This document shows, in pieces, positions 33,906 to 43,866 of a stretch of 64,000 nt of DNA; within the stretch, counting starts at the first letter, position 1; each line of letters opens with the position of its first letter. Under the pieces are notes generated by a model that made no database searches, had not been told where the DNA came from, and saw only the letters and a list, made by a program, of their open reading frames with translations. The position numbers and the translations under genes are program-made. Origin of the DNA: Paenibacillus sp. FSL H7-0331 (lineage in GTDB: Bacteria; Bacillota; Bacilli; Paenibacillales; NBRC-103111); contig NZ_MRTH01000021.1 of assembly GCF_001956045.1 (NCBI RefSeq), positions 62,001 through 126,000 of the forward strand, given 5' to 3'.

Positions 33906-35177
33906 TTAATCAGCTGCCGAGTCCGCCGCAGTTTGCCGCAGCGGCTCTATCAACCAATAAATTCCGATTTGGACAATTGAGGCACCCAGCAGTACCCAGG
34001 GCAAGGTCCAATCACCTGTATAACGGTTCAAAATAATCAGCACAAATATCGCAACAATCCGTCCCACATTCACAAATGTTTCCCTCATCACAACGGACTC
34101 CACACGCAGCTGTCCCTTTAATGGAAGTGTGCCCATGATTCGAAAATAATAGGAGGTGATGGTATTCCCCTGCAGCGGTGCACAGATCGAGTACAGGATC
34201 ATGAACAAAATTACCGTATACAAGTTTAGCTTCCATACTAACAACAAGCTCCCTGCTACACAACCAATCGTCGAAATAATAATAAATCGCCCTGCCCAAC
34301 CATCTCTGCCGTAACGTGAAATATACATGCCTGTTGCTATACCAAGACTTGCGTACAGCATCCCCAGATAACCGACCAGATCCTCTCGCTCTACAATTTT
34401 AAACAGTAAAATGCTTGGCAAAAACATCATCATCCCCTGGAGAATACCAAGAATGCTGAAGCAAAATAGCGATTTGAACCACAGCCTGTTTTTGTTCATC
34501 AGCAGACCGACGTATTTCAAATAATAGGCCTTGTGATGCGTTGCCTTTGTTTTGATCCGCAGACTCCCGACTGCGGCCATCAGGAACATCAGGAAAGCGA
34601 TAGAAAATACAATCGTATATCCTTGCAAACCGTTGTTTTGACGAATGATATACCCAGCCAAAGCAGGACCAATCAGACCCGCCAACGTAAACACAATCAT
34701 ATTCATAGCCAAATATCGGATACGGTTCTGTTCCGTTGACACATCATACATCAAGGTTAAATATCCTGCCCAGTAAAAGGCCCCTGCCATGCCGCCAAAA
34801 ATAGCAAATAACACATAATAATCAACAACCCGCTCCTGGGCCAGAACGACAACCAGATAAAATAAAGCGATTAGCGCGATTCCGAAGCGATAGGTGACCA
34901 TACGGTCCTTTTTTTTGATAAGCAGGCCACCCAGCATAAAGGCAAATGGGGCAACCGCATAGTTGATGATGTTATACATACCGTTAATCCACAGACTATG
35001 TGTAAGCCTCCACAAATACAAGGTGAGAAACACTCCGGACATCGAAGCTCCGAATTGAAAGCAAAAATGAATGAACAAGGACGTAGTTGCATCCTTGGAC
35101 AGCCGCTTTTCCGCGGGAATATGCAATCGCCTTGAATCCACCCAATTTTTAACACCTGATCCCAGCCTTGTTATCAT
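33906..35177 (-). CDS. Major facilitator superfamily transporter
   Basis: This 423-aa protein has 12 predicted membrane helices. A soluble N-terminal ~35 residues (RLHIPAEKRLSKDAT) precedes helix 1, and a basic loop (KTKATHHKAYYLKYV) separates the two halves. GGGGGAC lies just before the ATG. Its subfamily is that of YqgE/YxiO-like Bacillota exporters of unknown substrate. No regulator is adjacent and no terminator is obvious between its stop and the convergent Ger operon. Confidence 0.9.
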   Translation of the reverse strand: MITRLGSGVKNWVDSRRLHIPAEKRLSKDATTSLFIHFCFQFGASMSGVFLTLYLWRLTHSLWINGMYNIINYAVAPFAFMLGGLLIKKKDRMVTYRFGIALIALFYLVVVLAQERVVDYYVLFAIFGGMAGAFYWAGYLTLMYDVSTEQNRIRYLAMNMIVFTLAGLIGPALAGYIIRQNNGLQGYTIVFSIAFLMFLMAAVGSLRIKTKATHHKAYYLKYVGLLMNKNRLWFKSLFCFSILGILQGMMMFLPSILLFKIVEREDLVGYLGMLYASLGIATGMYISRYGRDGWAGRFIIISTIGCVAGSLLLVWKLNLYTVILFMILYSICAPLQGNTITSYYFRIMGTLPLKGQLRVESVVMRETFVNVGRIVAIFVLIILNRYTGDWTLPWVLLGASIVQIGIYWLIEPLRQTAADSAAD

Positions 35178-35396
35178 GCATGTCCCCCGTCAGCAGGTTT
35201 ACCTGATTTCTTTATGTATATGTCATCTGCGCTTGTTCATTTGTTATTGTACCAGCGTGCACCTCTCTATGTTAAATGAACAAATCGCCAATAAACCGCC
35301 TATAGCCACGTATATAGGGATATACAGGCATTTGTTTTCAACATGCATAGAATACGGACACTTTCTCCCTCTTTCCTCCCAGATGCTAACCCCCTT

Positions 35397-35429
35397 GCAA
35401 AAAAATAAACCCCAGCGCAAGCGCTGAGG
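35397..35429 (-). terminator. Terminator after the sugar ABC operon
   Basis: On the minus strand CCTCAGCGC-TT-GCGCTGGGG forms a tight GC-rich hairpin followed by TTTATTTTTTT. It ends the permease-permease-binding-protein operon. The rest of the 303-bp gap to the MFS gene holds only its upstream region, with no gene seen. Confidence 0.85.
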
Positions 35430-35480
35430 CCATTCAATACTAGTTTACTTACACAATCTGCTGAATATTACGATATTGCA

Positions 35481-36794
35481 TTACTTGCCCAGGCTATCCC
35501 AAGTTTTTTGGAATTCGTCGAACATTTGATCCTTCGTTTTTTGCTTGGCTACATAAGCCTGCATGGTGGCAGCGAATTTCTTGCTGGATGCTTCTCCGCC
35601 TGGGAATTTGAACCAGTTCCAGCTTAATGTTTTGTTTTCTTTGCTGTACTTCATAATATCTGCAGCTAGAGGTCCAAGAATCTTCTCATCGGCAGTAATG
35701 TTCGTGAAGGCAGGGATGAACTTGAATTCATCAGTGATATACTTTTTACCGATATCGGAGGAAACCATCCAGTTAAGGAACTTCTTGGCCTCTTCCTTGT
35801 TCGGCGAATTTTTATTGATAGCCCAGTTATTCGGCACACCTACTGGCAGCTTGTCATTGGCTGCAGCATCTTCGCTGATCGGCATTGGCATAAGTCCGAC
35901 GTTGATATTCGGATTCGTTTGTGTAATTTGCAGCTGTGTCCAGTTACCTTGCTGCGTCATAGCCGCTTTACCTGTTGCGAATTCAGTTACTTGAGTTTTG
36001 TAGTCGGTTTGCAGCGGGTTTTTGTTGCCGTATTTTAATTGCAGATCAAACAGCTTAACCCAGTTATCAAAAGCAGCATTGCCGGTAATTTTGGCTGTTT
36101 TTTTGTTCAAGCCATCGATAAATGCGTTTGGATCGGATTGATAAGCAAACGGAAGGTTAACAAAATGGTTACCCAGTACCCACCACTCGCCATAGCCATT
36201 CACGAAAGGCGTGATGCCTTTATCCTGCAGCTTTTGAGCCGCGGCTTCAAGCTGAGATAACGTCTTCGGTGTTTCCGTGATACCAGCCTGTTTAAACAAG
36301 TCTTTATTGTAAATAAATCCATAGCCCTCAAGGTTTAACGGTTGACCGTACAGCTTGCCGTTTTTCGTCATGGGCTCCTTAGCCACAGTAACCAGATCCT
36401 TTACCCAAGGCTGATCGGACAAATCTTCCAGATGCTCAATATACTTGTCCAGATCGGAGAAACCACCATTGTTGAAAATATCCGGCTTGTCGCCTGAGTT
36501 GAACTTGGCCAGCAGCGCCGCACCATAATCCGTGCCACCGCCTACAGTGTCGATTTGAATCTTCACGCCTGGATTAGCCTTCTCGTACTCAGCAACAAGC
36601 TTACCCAATGGTTCAGCAATTTCCACTTTGAATTGGAACATTTTAAGCGTAATATTTTTCGCCCCGCCTGCAGCCCCTGTGTTGGTACCACCTGTCGCGC
36701 CTGGTGCAGGTTCGCTTTTCGCACACCCAGCTAGTACAGATCCGAATAACAAAGCGGTTAAGCTGATTGCAGTCATTTTTTTCATTCTTTTCAT
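35481..36794 (-). CDS. Sugar ABC transporter substrate-binding lipoprotein
   Basis: This 437-aa family 1 extracellular solute-binding protein has a lipoprotein signal with lipobox LAGC (C24). The family pattern includes YEKANPGVKIQIDTVGGG, GYGFIYNKDLFKQAG and WGN-type contacts such as QQGNWTQLQ. GGGAGG lies nine bases before the ATG. It is the last gene of a minus-strand operon after the two permeases, an order less common than binding-protein-first. No ATPase gene is present, so a shared MsmX-type ATPase is expected. The substrate is unknown. Confidence 0.95.
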   Translation of the reverse strand: MKRMKKMTAISLTALLFGSVLAGCAKSEPAPGATGGTNTGAAGGAKNITLKMFQFKVEIAEPLGKLVAEYEKANPGVKIQIDTVGGGTDYGAALLAKFNSGDKPDIFNNGGFSDLDKYIEHLEDLSDQPWVKDLVTVAKEPMTKNGKLYGQPLNLEGYGFIYNKDLFKQAGITETPKTLSQLEAAAQKLQDKGITPFVNGYGEWWVLGNHFVNLPFAYQSDPNAFIDGLNKKTAKITGNAAFDNWVKLFDLQLKYGNKNPLQTDYKTQVTEFATGKAAMTQQGNWTQLQITQTNPNINVGLMPMPISEDAAANDKLPVGVPNNWAINKNSPNKEEAKKFLNWMVSSDIGKKYITDEFKFIPAFTNITADEKILGPLAADIMKYSKENKTLSWNWFKFPGGEASSKKFAATMQAYVAKQKTKDQMFDEFQKTWDSLGK

Positions 36795-36901
36795 CTTAAT
36801 TAGCCTCCCTAGAATTTAATTTATTTAACGGGTGACAAATGATACAGCGCCACCCAGGTATGACCCCCAAAAGCAAGTTCATTCACACATCACACACAAG
36901 C

Positions 36902-37738
36902 TTAGCCCTTCACAGAGCCCGCCGTAATCCCCTCAATAATGTGCTTTTGCATCGCCAGAAAAAAGATTACGATCGGCAGCACACCCAGCACCAATGCAGC
37001 CAAAGCCAAATCCCATTGCTTCGTATATTGGCCGAAGAAGGAGAACGTTGCAAGCGGAATCGTTCTAAGATCCGGACTGCTTAACACCAGCATCGGCAGC
37101 AGGAAATCGTTCCATATCCATAAGCTGTTCAGCAGTACAACGGTTACAGTCATCGGCTTTAACAGTGGGAACACAATTTTCCAGAATACACCATACGGTG
37201 AACAGCCATCCACTCTTGCCGATTCTTCCACTTCAATTGGGATTGATTTAATGAACCCATGGTACAGGAACACATTCAATGAAACTCCAAATCCGAAATA
37301 GCAGATCACCAGACCCGGAATACTGTCCATAATACCAATTTGGCTGCCTACACGAACCAGCGGGATCATGATCGATTGAAAGGGAATAACCATTGCCGCT
37401 ACAAAAGCGAGGAAAATCAGGTTATTAAACTTGCTCGGAGAGCGCACCAATCGATATGCTGCCATGGAACTGATAATAACCAACCCGATATTACTGAAAA
37501 CCGTAACCAACAAAGAATTCAAGAACACCTGCGGAAACTTCATAATACTCCATACCTTGGTGTAATTCATAAAATTAAGCGACGTTGGCAAATTAGCCGA
37601 GTTGATCAGTATCTCACCAAAGGATTTCATCGAATTCACAATAACAAAGTAAAAAGGAACCAGAAACAGCACAGCCAGCAGAATACCGAGAATCTCAAGG
37701 CCGAATATCCGAAGATTGTAGGTGTTTTTCGCTTCCAT
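36902..37738 (-). CDS. Carbohydrate ABC transporter permease, MalG-like
   Basis: This 278-aa membrane protein has six helices and the EAA-loop equivalent EVEESARVDGCSPYGVFWKIVFPL near residues 178-201. The C-terminal KHIIEGITAGSVKG is the classic end of MalG-type permeases. Its ATG shares one base with the stop of the MalF-like gene (TAATG), so the two are coupled in translation. Together with the binding protein it forms one importer. Confidence 0.96.
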   Translation of the reverse strand: MEAKNTYNLRIFGLEILGILLAVLFLVPFYFVIVNSMKSFGEILINSANLPTSLNFMNYTKVWSIMKFPQVFLNSLLVTVFSNIGLVIISSMAAYRLVRSPSKFNNLIFLAFVAAMVIPFQSIMIPLVRVGSQIGIMDSIPGLVICYFGFGVSLNVFLYHGFIKSIPIEVEESARVDGCSPYGVFWKIVFPLLKPMTVTVVLLNSLWIWNDFLLPMLVLSSPDLRTIPLATFSFFGQYTKQWDLALAALVLGVLPIVIFFLAMQKHIIEGITAGSVKG

Positions 37739-38622
37739 TACACTTCAACCTCCCTTTTCTTCGTTACCCACACCTGAATGACCGTAATCACGGCAACCAC
37801 TACAAAGAAAATCAGTGATTTGGCTGTCCCCAGACCATATCTGTTATTCGAAAACGCCTCATTGTATATATTGAGCGCGACCGATTCCGTCGAGTTGAAT
37901 GGGCCACCCTTCGTGAGGGAAACGTTAAGATCGTACATTTTGAATGCCCAGGAGATCGCCAGGAACAGACAGACGGTAACCGATGGCATAATCAATGGGA
38001 CTGTAATGGAACGCAATACTTGCCAGCGAGTCGCACCATCGAGATAAGCAGCTTCTAATATATCCTTGGGTACATTTGCTAATCCCGCGATATAGATGAT
38101 CATCAAATACCCGGCAGTCTGCCATACGCTGACGATAATGAGACCCCAGAACGCTGTTGGCGCATCGCCGAGCCATGGAAGCTGGAAAAACCCGATATTC
38201 GTAATCTCGCCGATCGTTGCAAAGCCTTTTACGAAGATGAACTGCCAGATAAAGCCTAACAGCAGACCCCCAATAACATTGGGCATAAAAAACACGGTAC
38301 GCAATACGTTACGGGTCTTGAGCGCCTGTGTCAGTAGTAAAGCCAGTGCAAATCCAACGACATTGGTTAAAATAACCATAACGACACTAAAGCGGGTTGT
38401 GAACCAGAATGACTTGTGAAAATCTTGATCCCCCACTATAATTTGCTTAAAATTATCGAATCCTACCCATTTTATTGTTGTTGAGACCCCATTCCATTCA
38501 GTAAAAGAGTAGTAAATACTCATCAGGAACGGTATGACAACGATGATTATGAAGAAAAATACGGCCGGACCAACAAAGACCAATTGAGGGAGCCAACCCG
38601 TGCCTTTTTGTTTTGCTTTCAT
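37738..38622 (-). CDS. Carbohydrate ABC transporter permease, MalF-like
   Basis: This 294-aa membrane protein has six helices and the EAA loop EAAYLDGATRWQVLRSITVPL in the second half. It opens with the usual LVFVGPAVFFFIIIVVIPFLMSIYYSFTEWNG pattern. It is the first gene of the importer operon and diverges from the YesM-type kinase gene, with 196 bp between. The pairing with YesMN suggests that this two-component system senses the transported sugar and activates this operon. Confidence 0.96.
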   Translation of the reverse strand: MKAKQKGTGWLPQLVFVGPAVFFFIIIVVIPFLMSIYYSFTEWNGVSTTIKWVGFDNFKQIIVGDQDFHKSFWFTTRFSVVMVILTNVVGFALALLLTQALKTRNVLRTVFFMPNVIGGLLLGFIWQFIFVKGFATIGEITNIGFFQLPWLGDAPTAFWGLIIVSVWQTAGYLMIIYIAGLANVPKDILEAAYLDGATRWQVLRSITVPLIMPSVTVCLFLAISWAFKMYDLNVSLTKGGPFNSTESVALNIYNEAFSNNRYGLGTAKSLIFFVVVAVITVIQVWVTKKREVEV

Positions 38623-38818
38623 GGCATCCTTCTCCTTTCGATGCGAGTTATGTTCTCAGTATAGAAAGATTTGACACACTAGAACACTGACAATGGTGAC
38701 GCAACAGGTGGAATTTATTGATACCCCTTGATACAATGGTTGTGCACTTGTCGAGTTACACCTAAGCAGATGCTTACGAGGCCGGTTTTGCTAAAGCGAA
38801 ACCCTAAGGAGGACGCGT

Positions 38819-40609
38819 ATGATCCGCAGCAGTATCCGCAATAAGCTTATTGTTTTTCTGCTAGTCGCCACTATCGTACCCATTTCGACCTCCATTATTA
38901 TCACCTATTTCTTTACCAAACAAACGGTTTCTAATGAATCCGTTATAAGTAATTCAAATCTGATTCACCAAGCCAACAAAAACATGATGAATTATTTGAA
39001 TGTCATCGAGCAAAGCTCATTATCCATCTACAATAACAGTACTTTATATAGCATTATCGAAAATGGCGATACCGATTACCTGAGCAGAAGCGAAATCACC
39101 CGAGGTGTTCTTGGCATTGCCAACTCCGTCAAGGAAATCAGACAAGTATATTTATATATGGCCAAAAGCGAACGTTCCCTCTTGATCTCAGAACGAAATC
39201 CGGTTCCCAGTGAAGGCCCGCCTCCCAAATACACGCAAGCAAACAATGCGGAGGTTTTTATGGAACCCACCCATGTCAGTCATGATTATGGAACCGGCAG
39301 ATTGTTTTACGCGCCACCTTCCACAGTCATCACGCTACATCGTTCCATACGCAACGCCATTACCCAAAAGGAGCTCGGTACTCTTTCCATTGATTTTGAT
39401 CTGGAAGTCATTAGCTCCATCTGTGAAGAGCTGTATTCACAGGAGCAGGAGGAGCTCTACATCCTCGATGAAAAGGGAACCATTATTTATTCCGCGGATA
39501 CAGCCTCCTTGGGGCATGTCCTGAATGAGCAGTGGGTTCAACATCTGATTTCGCAGAATGCAAACAGCGGCAGCTTTGAATTCAAAAGCAAGCAGTTTTC
39601 CGGTGTCCACATTTATGAGCGTATGACCGCACCTTATATGAACTGGACCTTGGTTAAACGCATTCCATATGAAAGTCTCTACAAAAATGCCAGAGAGCTT
39701 ACGATTATCAATGCGATGATATTCAGCCTGTTTCTGATTGTCGTCATTTCGGCAACACTCTATATATCCTTCCGGTTTACGGCTCCTATCCGCAATTTGC
39801 TAGGGTATATCAGTAAAATCCAGACGGGCAATATGGACGTTGACATTCAAGCGACCAGCAATGATGAGATTGGTATTCTCGCTCGGCGCTTCCGCTTGAT
39901 GATGCAGACGATCAACAATCTGATCATGAGCGAATACAAGCTTGATATTGCCAATAAAACCAACCAGCTCAAAGCGTTGCAGGCACAAATCAATCCTCAC
40001 TTTCTATATAATGCACTGCAATCGATCGGAACACTCGCGCTTCAGCACGGGGCCCCAAAAATTTATCAGCTGCTGTCTGCGCTAGCCAAAATGATGCGTT
40101 ACAGCATGAACACGAATGAGAGCATTGTGACGATGCAGCAGGAGCTGAACCATGTAAAAGCTTATTTGCAGCTGCAGCTTCAGCGCTTTGAGAATGAGCT
40201 TACAGTAAGGTATGATATAGAGGAATCGACTCAGTCCTTGCAAATCCCCAAAATGCTGCTGCAGCCACTTGTCGAAAACTATTTTAAACACGGTTTTGAT
40301 CATCGAAATCCGCACAGCCAGCTCATTGTTTCCAGTACGTGGACAGGGGATGGCAAACATGTCAAGCTTGTCATTGAAGATAACGGAAGAGGAATGCCAC
40401 AAGAACAGTTCGATGCCTTGCTGGAGCAGCTGAAGCAGAACCTGGATCCCTTTGATAATGAGCAAGCCAGTCACATTGGGCTTTATAATGTCAAGAGCAG
40501 GCTGCTGCTCTACTTTAACGGTGAAGCGGATATGCGTTTGGATCAGCCTGAGCAGGGCGGTTTTCGAATTACATTGTTATTCCCTGTACCGAAGCAAGTT
40601 TTACCATGA
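38819..40609 (+). CDS. YesM-type sensor histidine kinase
   Basis: This 596-aa membrane kinase has helix 1 at about 10-32, an extracellular sensor (about 35-290, dCache-like), helix 2 near 300-320, a HAMP region, and a His_kinase domain with H394 in NPHFLYNALQ. A HATPase domain follows (LLQPLVENYFKHGF, EDNGRGMP, GLYNVKSRL). The kinase class is the LytS/YesM one. AAGGAGG precedes the ATG. It overlaps the response regulator frame and diverges from a sugar ABC operon, the normal setting for YesMN pairs. Confidence 0.96.
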   Translation: MIRSSIRNKLIVFLLVATIVPISTSIIITYFFTKQTVSNESVISNSNLIHQANKNMMNYLNVIEQSSLSIYNNSTLYSIIENGDTDYLSRSEITRGVLGIANSVKEIRQVYLYMAKSERSLLISERNPVPSEGPPPKYTQANNAEVFMEPTHVSHDYGTGRLFYAPPSTVITLHRSIRNAITQKELGTLSIDFDLEVISSICEELYSQEQEELYILDEKGTIIYSADTASLGHVLNEQWVQHLISQNANSGSFEFKSKQFSGVHIYERMTAPYMNWTLVKRIPYESLYKNARELTIINAMIFSLFLIVVISATLYISFRFTAPIRNLLGYISKIQTGNMDVDIQATSNDEIGILARRFRLMMQTINNLIMSEYKLDIANKTNQLKALQAQINPHFLYNALQSIGTLALQHGAPKIYQLLSALAKMMRYSMNTNESIVTMQQELNHVKAYLQLQLQRFENELTVRYDIEESTQSLQIPKMLLQPLVENYFKHGFDHRNPHSQLIVSSTWTGDGKHVKLVIEDNGRGMPQEQFDALLEQLKQNLDPFDNEQASHIGLYNVKSRLLLYFNGEADMRLDQPEQGGFRITLLFPVPKQVLP

Positions 40610-40623
40610 AAAGAGGATGGATT

Positions 40624-42240
40624 ATGAAAGCCATCATCATTGATGATGAAAAACATGTACGACAAGCCATTAAGCTGCTGGTCCCTTGGGAAGAGCTTGG
40701 CATTGATCACATATATGAAGCACACGATGGACAGGAAGCAACGGAACTAATCACTTTGCACAAACCACAAATTATTTTTACCGATATGATGATGCCCTTG
40801 ATGGACGGTCTTAAGCTGCTGGAATGGCTCCAAACCCATCATCCATCAGGAAAAACGATTGTAATCAGCGGGTTCGATGATTTTCAGCTGGTACGTCATA
40901 CGGTTCAGTATGGGGGTATGGATTATATTTTAAAGCCGATCGACGCCGATCAGCTGGAGGCAGCGGTTCGTAAAGCCGCTCAATGCTGGCAGCTTGAAGA
41001 AGCTGAACGCCTGCGACAGCAGCAGCGCAATATCGAGATGAACCAGATTCGACCGGTATATTGGGATAAAGTGTTGTCCAACTTCATTATGGAGCCGCAC
41101 GGCTTTGAAGCTGCCGCTGAAGCACTTTCCCAGGAATTTGGTCTCGATCGCGACATGAAGGAATGCAGACTGGCTATTATTAGTCTTGAAACCATGAGCG
41201 GCAGTCTGAAGCGTAAATTTCAGTCCAATCTGGACCTATTATTTTTTTCGCTTACGAACATTTGTAATGAATTTCTGCAGCAGAAGCCGCCACAAGGCAT
41301 TGCCTATCGTTACTGGAACAGTGAGGATGAAATCATTGTACTGTTATATGGAGCCCATGCAGGTGAAGAGCTGCTTAACGATATCGCGAATGGGATCTGG
41401 ACAGCTATTAAAGGAAATCTGGATATTGGAATGAGTCCGGTACATCCCTTTCCAGCGGGCCTGCCATTTGCTTACAAGCAAGCGAAGGCCGCTCTGCGTC
41501 ACCGTAATCTGCTGCGCAAGGATAATCAACTGCATGTATATCAGGAGCAGACCGCCGTTCAGCACCCTGCCCTTGTATTTACCGATTATGCAGAGCCTAT
41601 TCGTTTATCCGTACGCAGTGGAAGTGCCGTCGAGATCGGTAAAGCAGTTCAAGGCTGGATACAGGCTCTTGGCAAGCTGAGTACTATCAGCATAGAGGAG
41701 CTTGAGCATTGGCGCCATGAATATACCGTTCTGCGCAGCCGCTGGCTGATCGAATGGTTCGGTGATCGGCAGCCGGAATTCATGATCGATGCTTCCCGCT
41801 CCGATTTTGTCCTTCCGCTAGATGATGAAGGCAAGCTTTCCCTGTCCTTGTGGCAGGAGCAATTAGCCGATAGCCTGATCCAGTTGTCCAATCAGATGCT
41901 CGAGCACCAACAGCAGGATAACAATGCCATTTTTGAGATTGCAAAGTATATCCAAAACCATTATCATCAGGATATTACGCTTATCGAGATTGCCCAGCAT
42001 TTTTACTTAAGCCGTGAATATATTTCCCGTAAATTCAAGCAGCAATTTCAAATCAATGTGTCGGATTACATTACCCAACTGCGGGTGGACAAGGCGAAGC
42101 TGCTGCTGCTGAATCCTCATTTGAAAATTGCCCAGATCGCAGGTATGGTTGGTTATGATGATGAGAAATATTTCAGTAAAGTGTTTAAGAAATGGATCGG
42201 TCTTTCGCCGAATGAATATAGGAAGGTGAGTCAACTATGA
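40624..42240 (+). CDS. YesN-type response regulator with AraC DNA-binding domain
   Basis: The start is ATG at 40624, seven bases after AAAGAGG (538 aa); an ATG at 40606 is less well placed. The receiver domain (1-120) has D7/D8, D54 in IIFTDMMMP and K105 in LKPID. A long middle region (about 130-425) precedes the two AraC helix-turn-helix motifs at the C-terminus (LIEIAQHFYLSREYISRKFK and IAQIAGMVGYDDEKYFSKVF). It works with the upstream kinase and probably activates the divergent sugar transporter. Its stop overlaps the next start (ATGA). Confidence 0.96.
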   Translation: MKAIIIDDEKHVRQAIKLLVPWEELGIDHIYEAHDGQEATELITLHKPQIIFTDMMMPLMDGLKLLEWLQTHHPSGKTIVISGFDDFQLVRHTVQYGGMDYILKPIDADQLEAAVRKAAQCWQLEEAERLRQQQRNIEMNQIRPVYWDKVLSNFIMEPHGFEAAAEALSQEFGLDRDMKECRLAIISLETMSGSLKRKFQSNLDLLFFSLTNICNEFLQQKPPQGIAYRYWNSEDEIIVLLYGAHAGEELLNDIANGIWTAIKGNLDIGMSPVHPFPAGLPFAYKQAKAALRHRNLLRKDNQLHVYQEQTAVQHPALVFTDYAEPIRLSVRSGSAVEIGKAVQGWIQALGKLSTISIEELEHWRHEYTVLRSRWLIEWFGDRQPEFMIDASRSDFVLPLDDEGKLSLSLWQEQLADSLIQLSNQMLEHQQQDNNAIFEIAKYIQNHYHQDITLIEIAQHFYLSREYISRKFKQQFQINVSDYITQLRVDKAKLLLLNPHLKIAQIAGMVGYDDEKYFSKVFKKWIGLSPNEYRKVSQL

Positions 42241-42704
42241 ATACGCCCCTTGACCCTGCGGTAACCCAGCAGCCCTTGGTGCGGACAAGCAAACCAAGCA
42301 CAATAGCAGAGAAACAAGTTAAGAGCAAAAGTAAAGTCAGAGGAAGAACGTATCTTTTTCTATTTATGGCATGGTCGCTACTCATTACTGGTGGACTGTA
42401 TGGTGCCAAGCTGTATACCGACTACATACGCCAGCAGATCACCACACAAATCGCCCAGCAGACCGAGCAGCAGCTGCTTGTAGTTCAACAGGATTATCAG
42501 AAGCAGCTTGGCCAGCTCAAAGAAAGCGTCAGTGGTGATCTAAATAAAATGCAGACGAAAATCGATTCGTTGAATGAATTGCTGGCCTTTACCAAAGACA
42601 GCGCTAATAGTAAAACCGACAATAGTAACCAATTGTACACACAGCTTGCGGAAGTGAAGAAAAAGCTGGATGAATTGAAGAAGAACCTCGATACCTTGCA
42701 ATAG
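42237..42704 (+). CDS. Single-pass membrane protein with coiled coil, unknown function
   Basis: This 155-aa protein has a basic cytoplasmic N-terminus (about 1-38), one membrane helix (TYLFLFMAWSLLITGGLYGAKL, about 39-60) and a long extracellular coiled coil rich in Gln, Lys and Leu to the end. Its ATG overlaps the YesN stop, so translation is coupled. The next gene encodes a membrane-anchored phosphodiester glycosidase. I do not recognise a family. The context suggests it scaffolds or partners with that enzyme or with the sensor kinase. Confidence 0.85.
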   Translation: MNTPLDPAVTQQPLVRTSKPSTIAEKQVKSKSKVRGRTYLFLFMAWSLLITGGLYGAKLYTDYIRQQITTQIAQQTEQQLLVVQQDYQKQLGQLKESVSGDLNKMQTKIDSLNELLAFTKDSANSKTDNSNQLYTQLAEVKKKLDELKKNLDTLQ

Positions 42705-42728
42705 GCGCACAGAAGGAAGTGTTCCCTT

Positions 42729-43799
42729 TTGAACCCGATTCAGCTGATTAACCGCACCTTTATTTTGGCCGCTGCTCCATTTATAGGCATTTTTTGTTTT
42801 CTGATGGTCAGCCACCTATCTGTTGAGCTTCCTGATTTGCAAAGTTACGTAAAAACAGAATTTTCTATTCAAAATGAGCTGCTAAAGTCCGAGCAGAAGC
42901 TGGAGCTCGCCAAGACGGCAGCGGTTCAAACCCGGACCACTATTGAACGTTTTTATCAGCTTTATGCGCAAAGCACCGCTGATGTGGCCGCCATGGCACA
43001 ATCCGCAGATACCGTATCCAACCGTCCGGCGGCCATATTCGACAGTCGAATCAGCACCAAGCTGGGTGCCCAGCCTGCCAAGCAGACTATCAGCGCCAAT
43101 CTGGATATGAAGCTGTTTTATTTGAATGAACCGAATTATAAGGCCTATGCCCTCAAGGTCGATGTTAAATCAGATAAAGCTTTGAAAATGGTACTCGGCA
43201 AGGACAAGGTGGGCAGCAGTGAAACGACTCTGGAAGCAGCACGGCGTTACGGCGCTGTAGCCGGTATTAATGCCGGCGGCTTCGCGGATGATCGTTCAGG
43301 CAAAAGATACCCGCTCAGCACGACCATGCTAAACGGCAAATACGTATATGGCTTTGAACCGACCTTTGAGGACCTGGCCTTCATCGGTATGAACACCGAT
43401 CGTAAGCTCATTGGCGGCAGATTCTCTAGGCAGGAAGATTTGGACAAGCTCAAGCCGTCTTTCGGGGCTACCTTCGTACCTGTCCTACTGCAAAATGGTA
43501 AAAAACAAGCCATTCCTGCGCAATGGCAAAATTCGCCGGCAAGAGCGCCGCGCACCGTCATCGGCAATTTCAAAAACGATCAATTGCTTTTCCTCGTCAC
43601 AGACGGATACGACGAGCGTGGCGGTTCCGGCGCCACACTGGCGGAGCTTCAGGACAAGCTGTTGCAGCTGGGAGTCAAGGATGCTTATAATCTGGACGGC
43701 GGCGGATCTTCCAGCCTGATCTATGAGGGACAAGTCATTAATCGGCCCTCAGATGGAAAGCTGCGTCCTTTGCCGACACATTTCTTGTTTTTTAAATAA
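42729..43799 (+). CDS. Phosphodiester glycosidase (NAGPA-like) domain protein, membrane-anchored
   Basis: This 356-aa protein starts with TTG nine bases after AGGAAG. An N-terminal membrane helix (about 8-30) and a coiled segment (about 45-95) lead to a NAGPA domain with GAVAGINAGGFADD, the phrase YPLSTTMLNGKYVYG, and the closing YNLDGGGSSSLIYEGQVINRPSDG. In humans the domain uncovers mannose-6-phosphate by cleaving GlcNAc-phosphodiesters; bacterial members are linked to exopolysaccharide and wall polymers. It is the fourth gene of the YesMN operon, an unusual companion that suggests a glycopolymer signal or target. Confidence 0.92.
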   Translation: MNPIQLINRTFILAAAPFIGIFCFLMVSHLSVELPDLQSYVKTEFSIQNELLKSEQKLELAKTAAVQTRTTIERFYQLYAQSTADVAAMAQSADTVSNRPAAIFDSRISTKLGAQPAKQTISANLDMKLFYLNEPNYKAYALKVDVKSDKALKMVLGKDKVGSSETTLEAARRYGAVAGINAGGFADDRSGKRYPLSTTMLNGKYVYGFEPTFEDLAFIGMNTDRKLIGGRFSRQEDLDKLKPSFGATFVPVLLQNGKKQAIPAQWQNSPARAPRTVIGNFKNDQLLFLVTDGYDERGGSGATLAELQDKLLQLGVKDAYNLDGGGSSSLIYEGQVINRPSDGKLRPLPTHFLFFK

Positions 43800-43866
43800 T
43801 TGTTCACTTTTATCCGTTTTCTTTTGCCCAGTACATGGTTATACTAGACAATAGGGGGTGCAGCCG

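Noticed and set aside
33178..33909. Long overlapping plus-strand frame inside the GerB-type gene
   Set aside because: It is a shifted-frame shadow of the permease gene with a Cys/Arg/Tyr-rich composition unlike a real protein.
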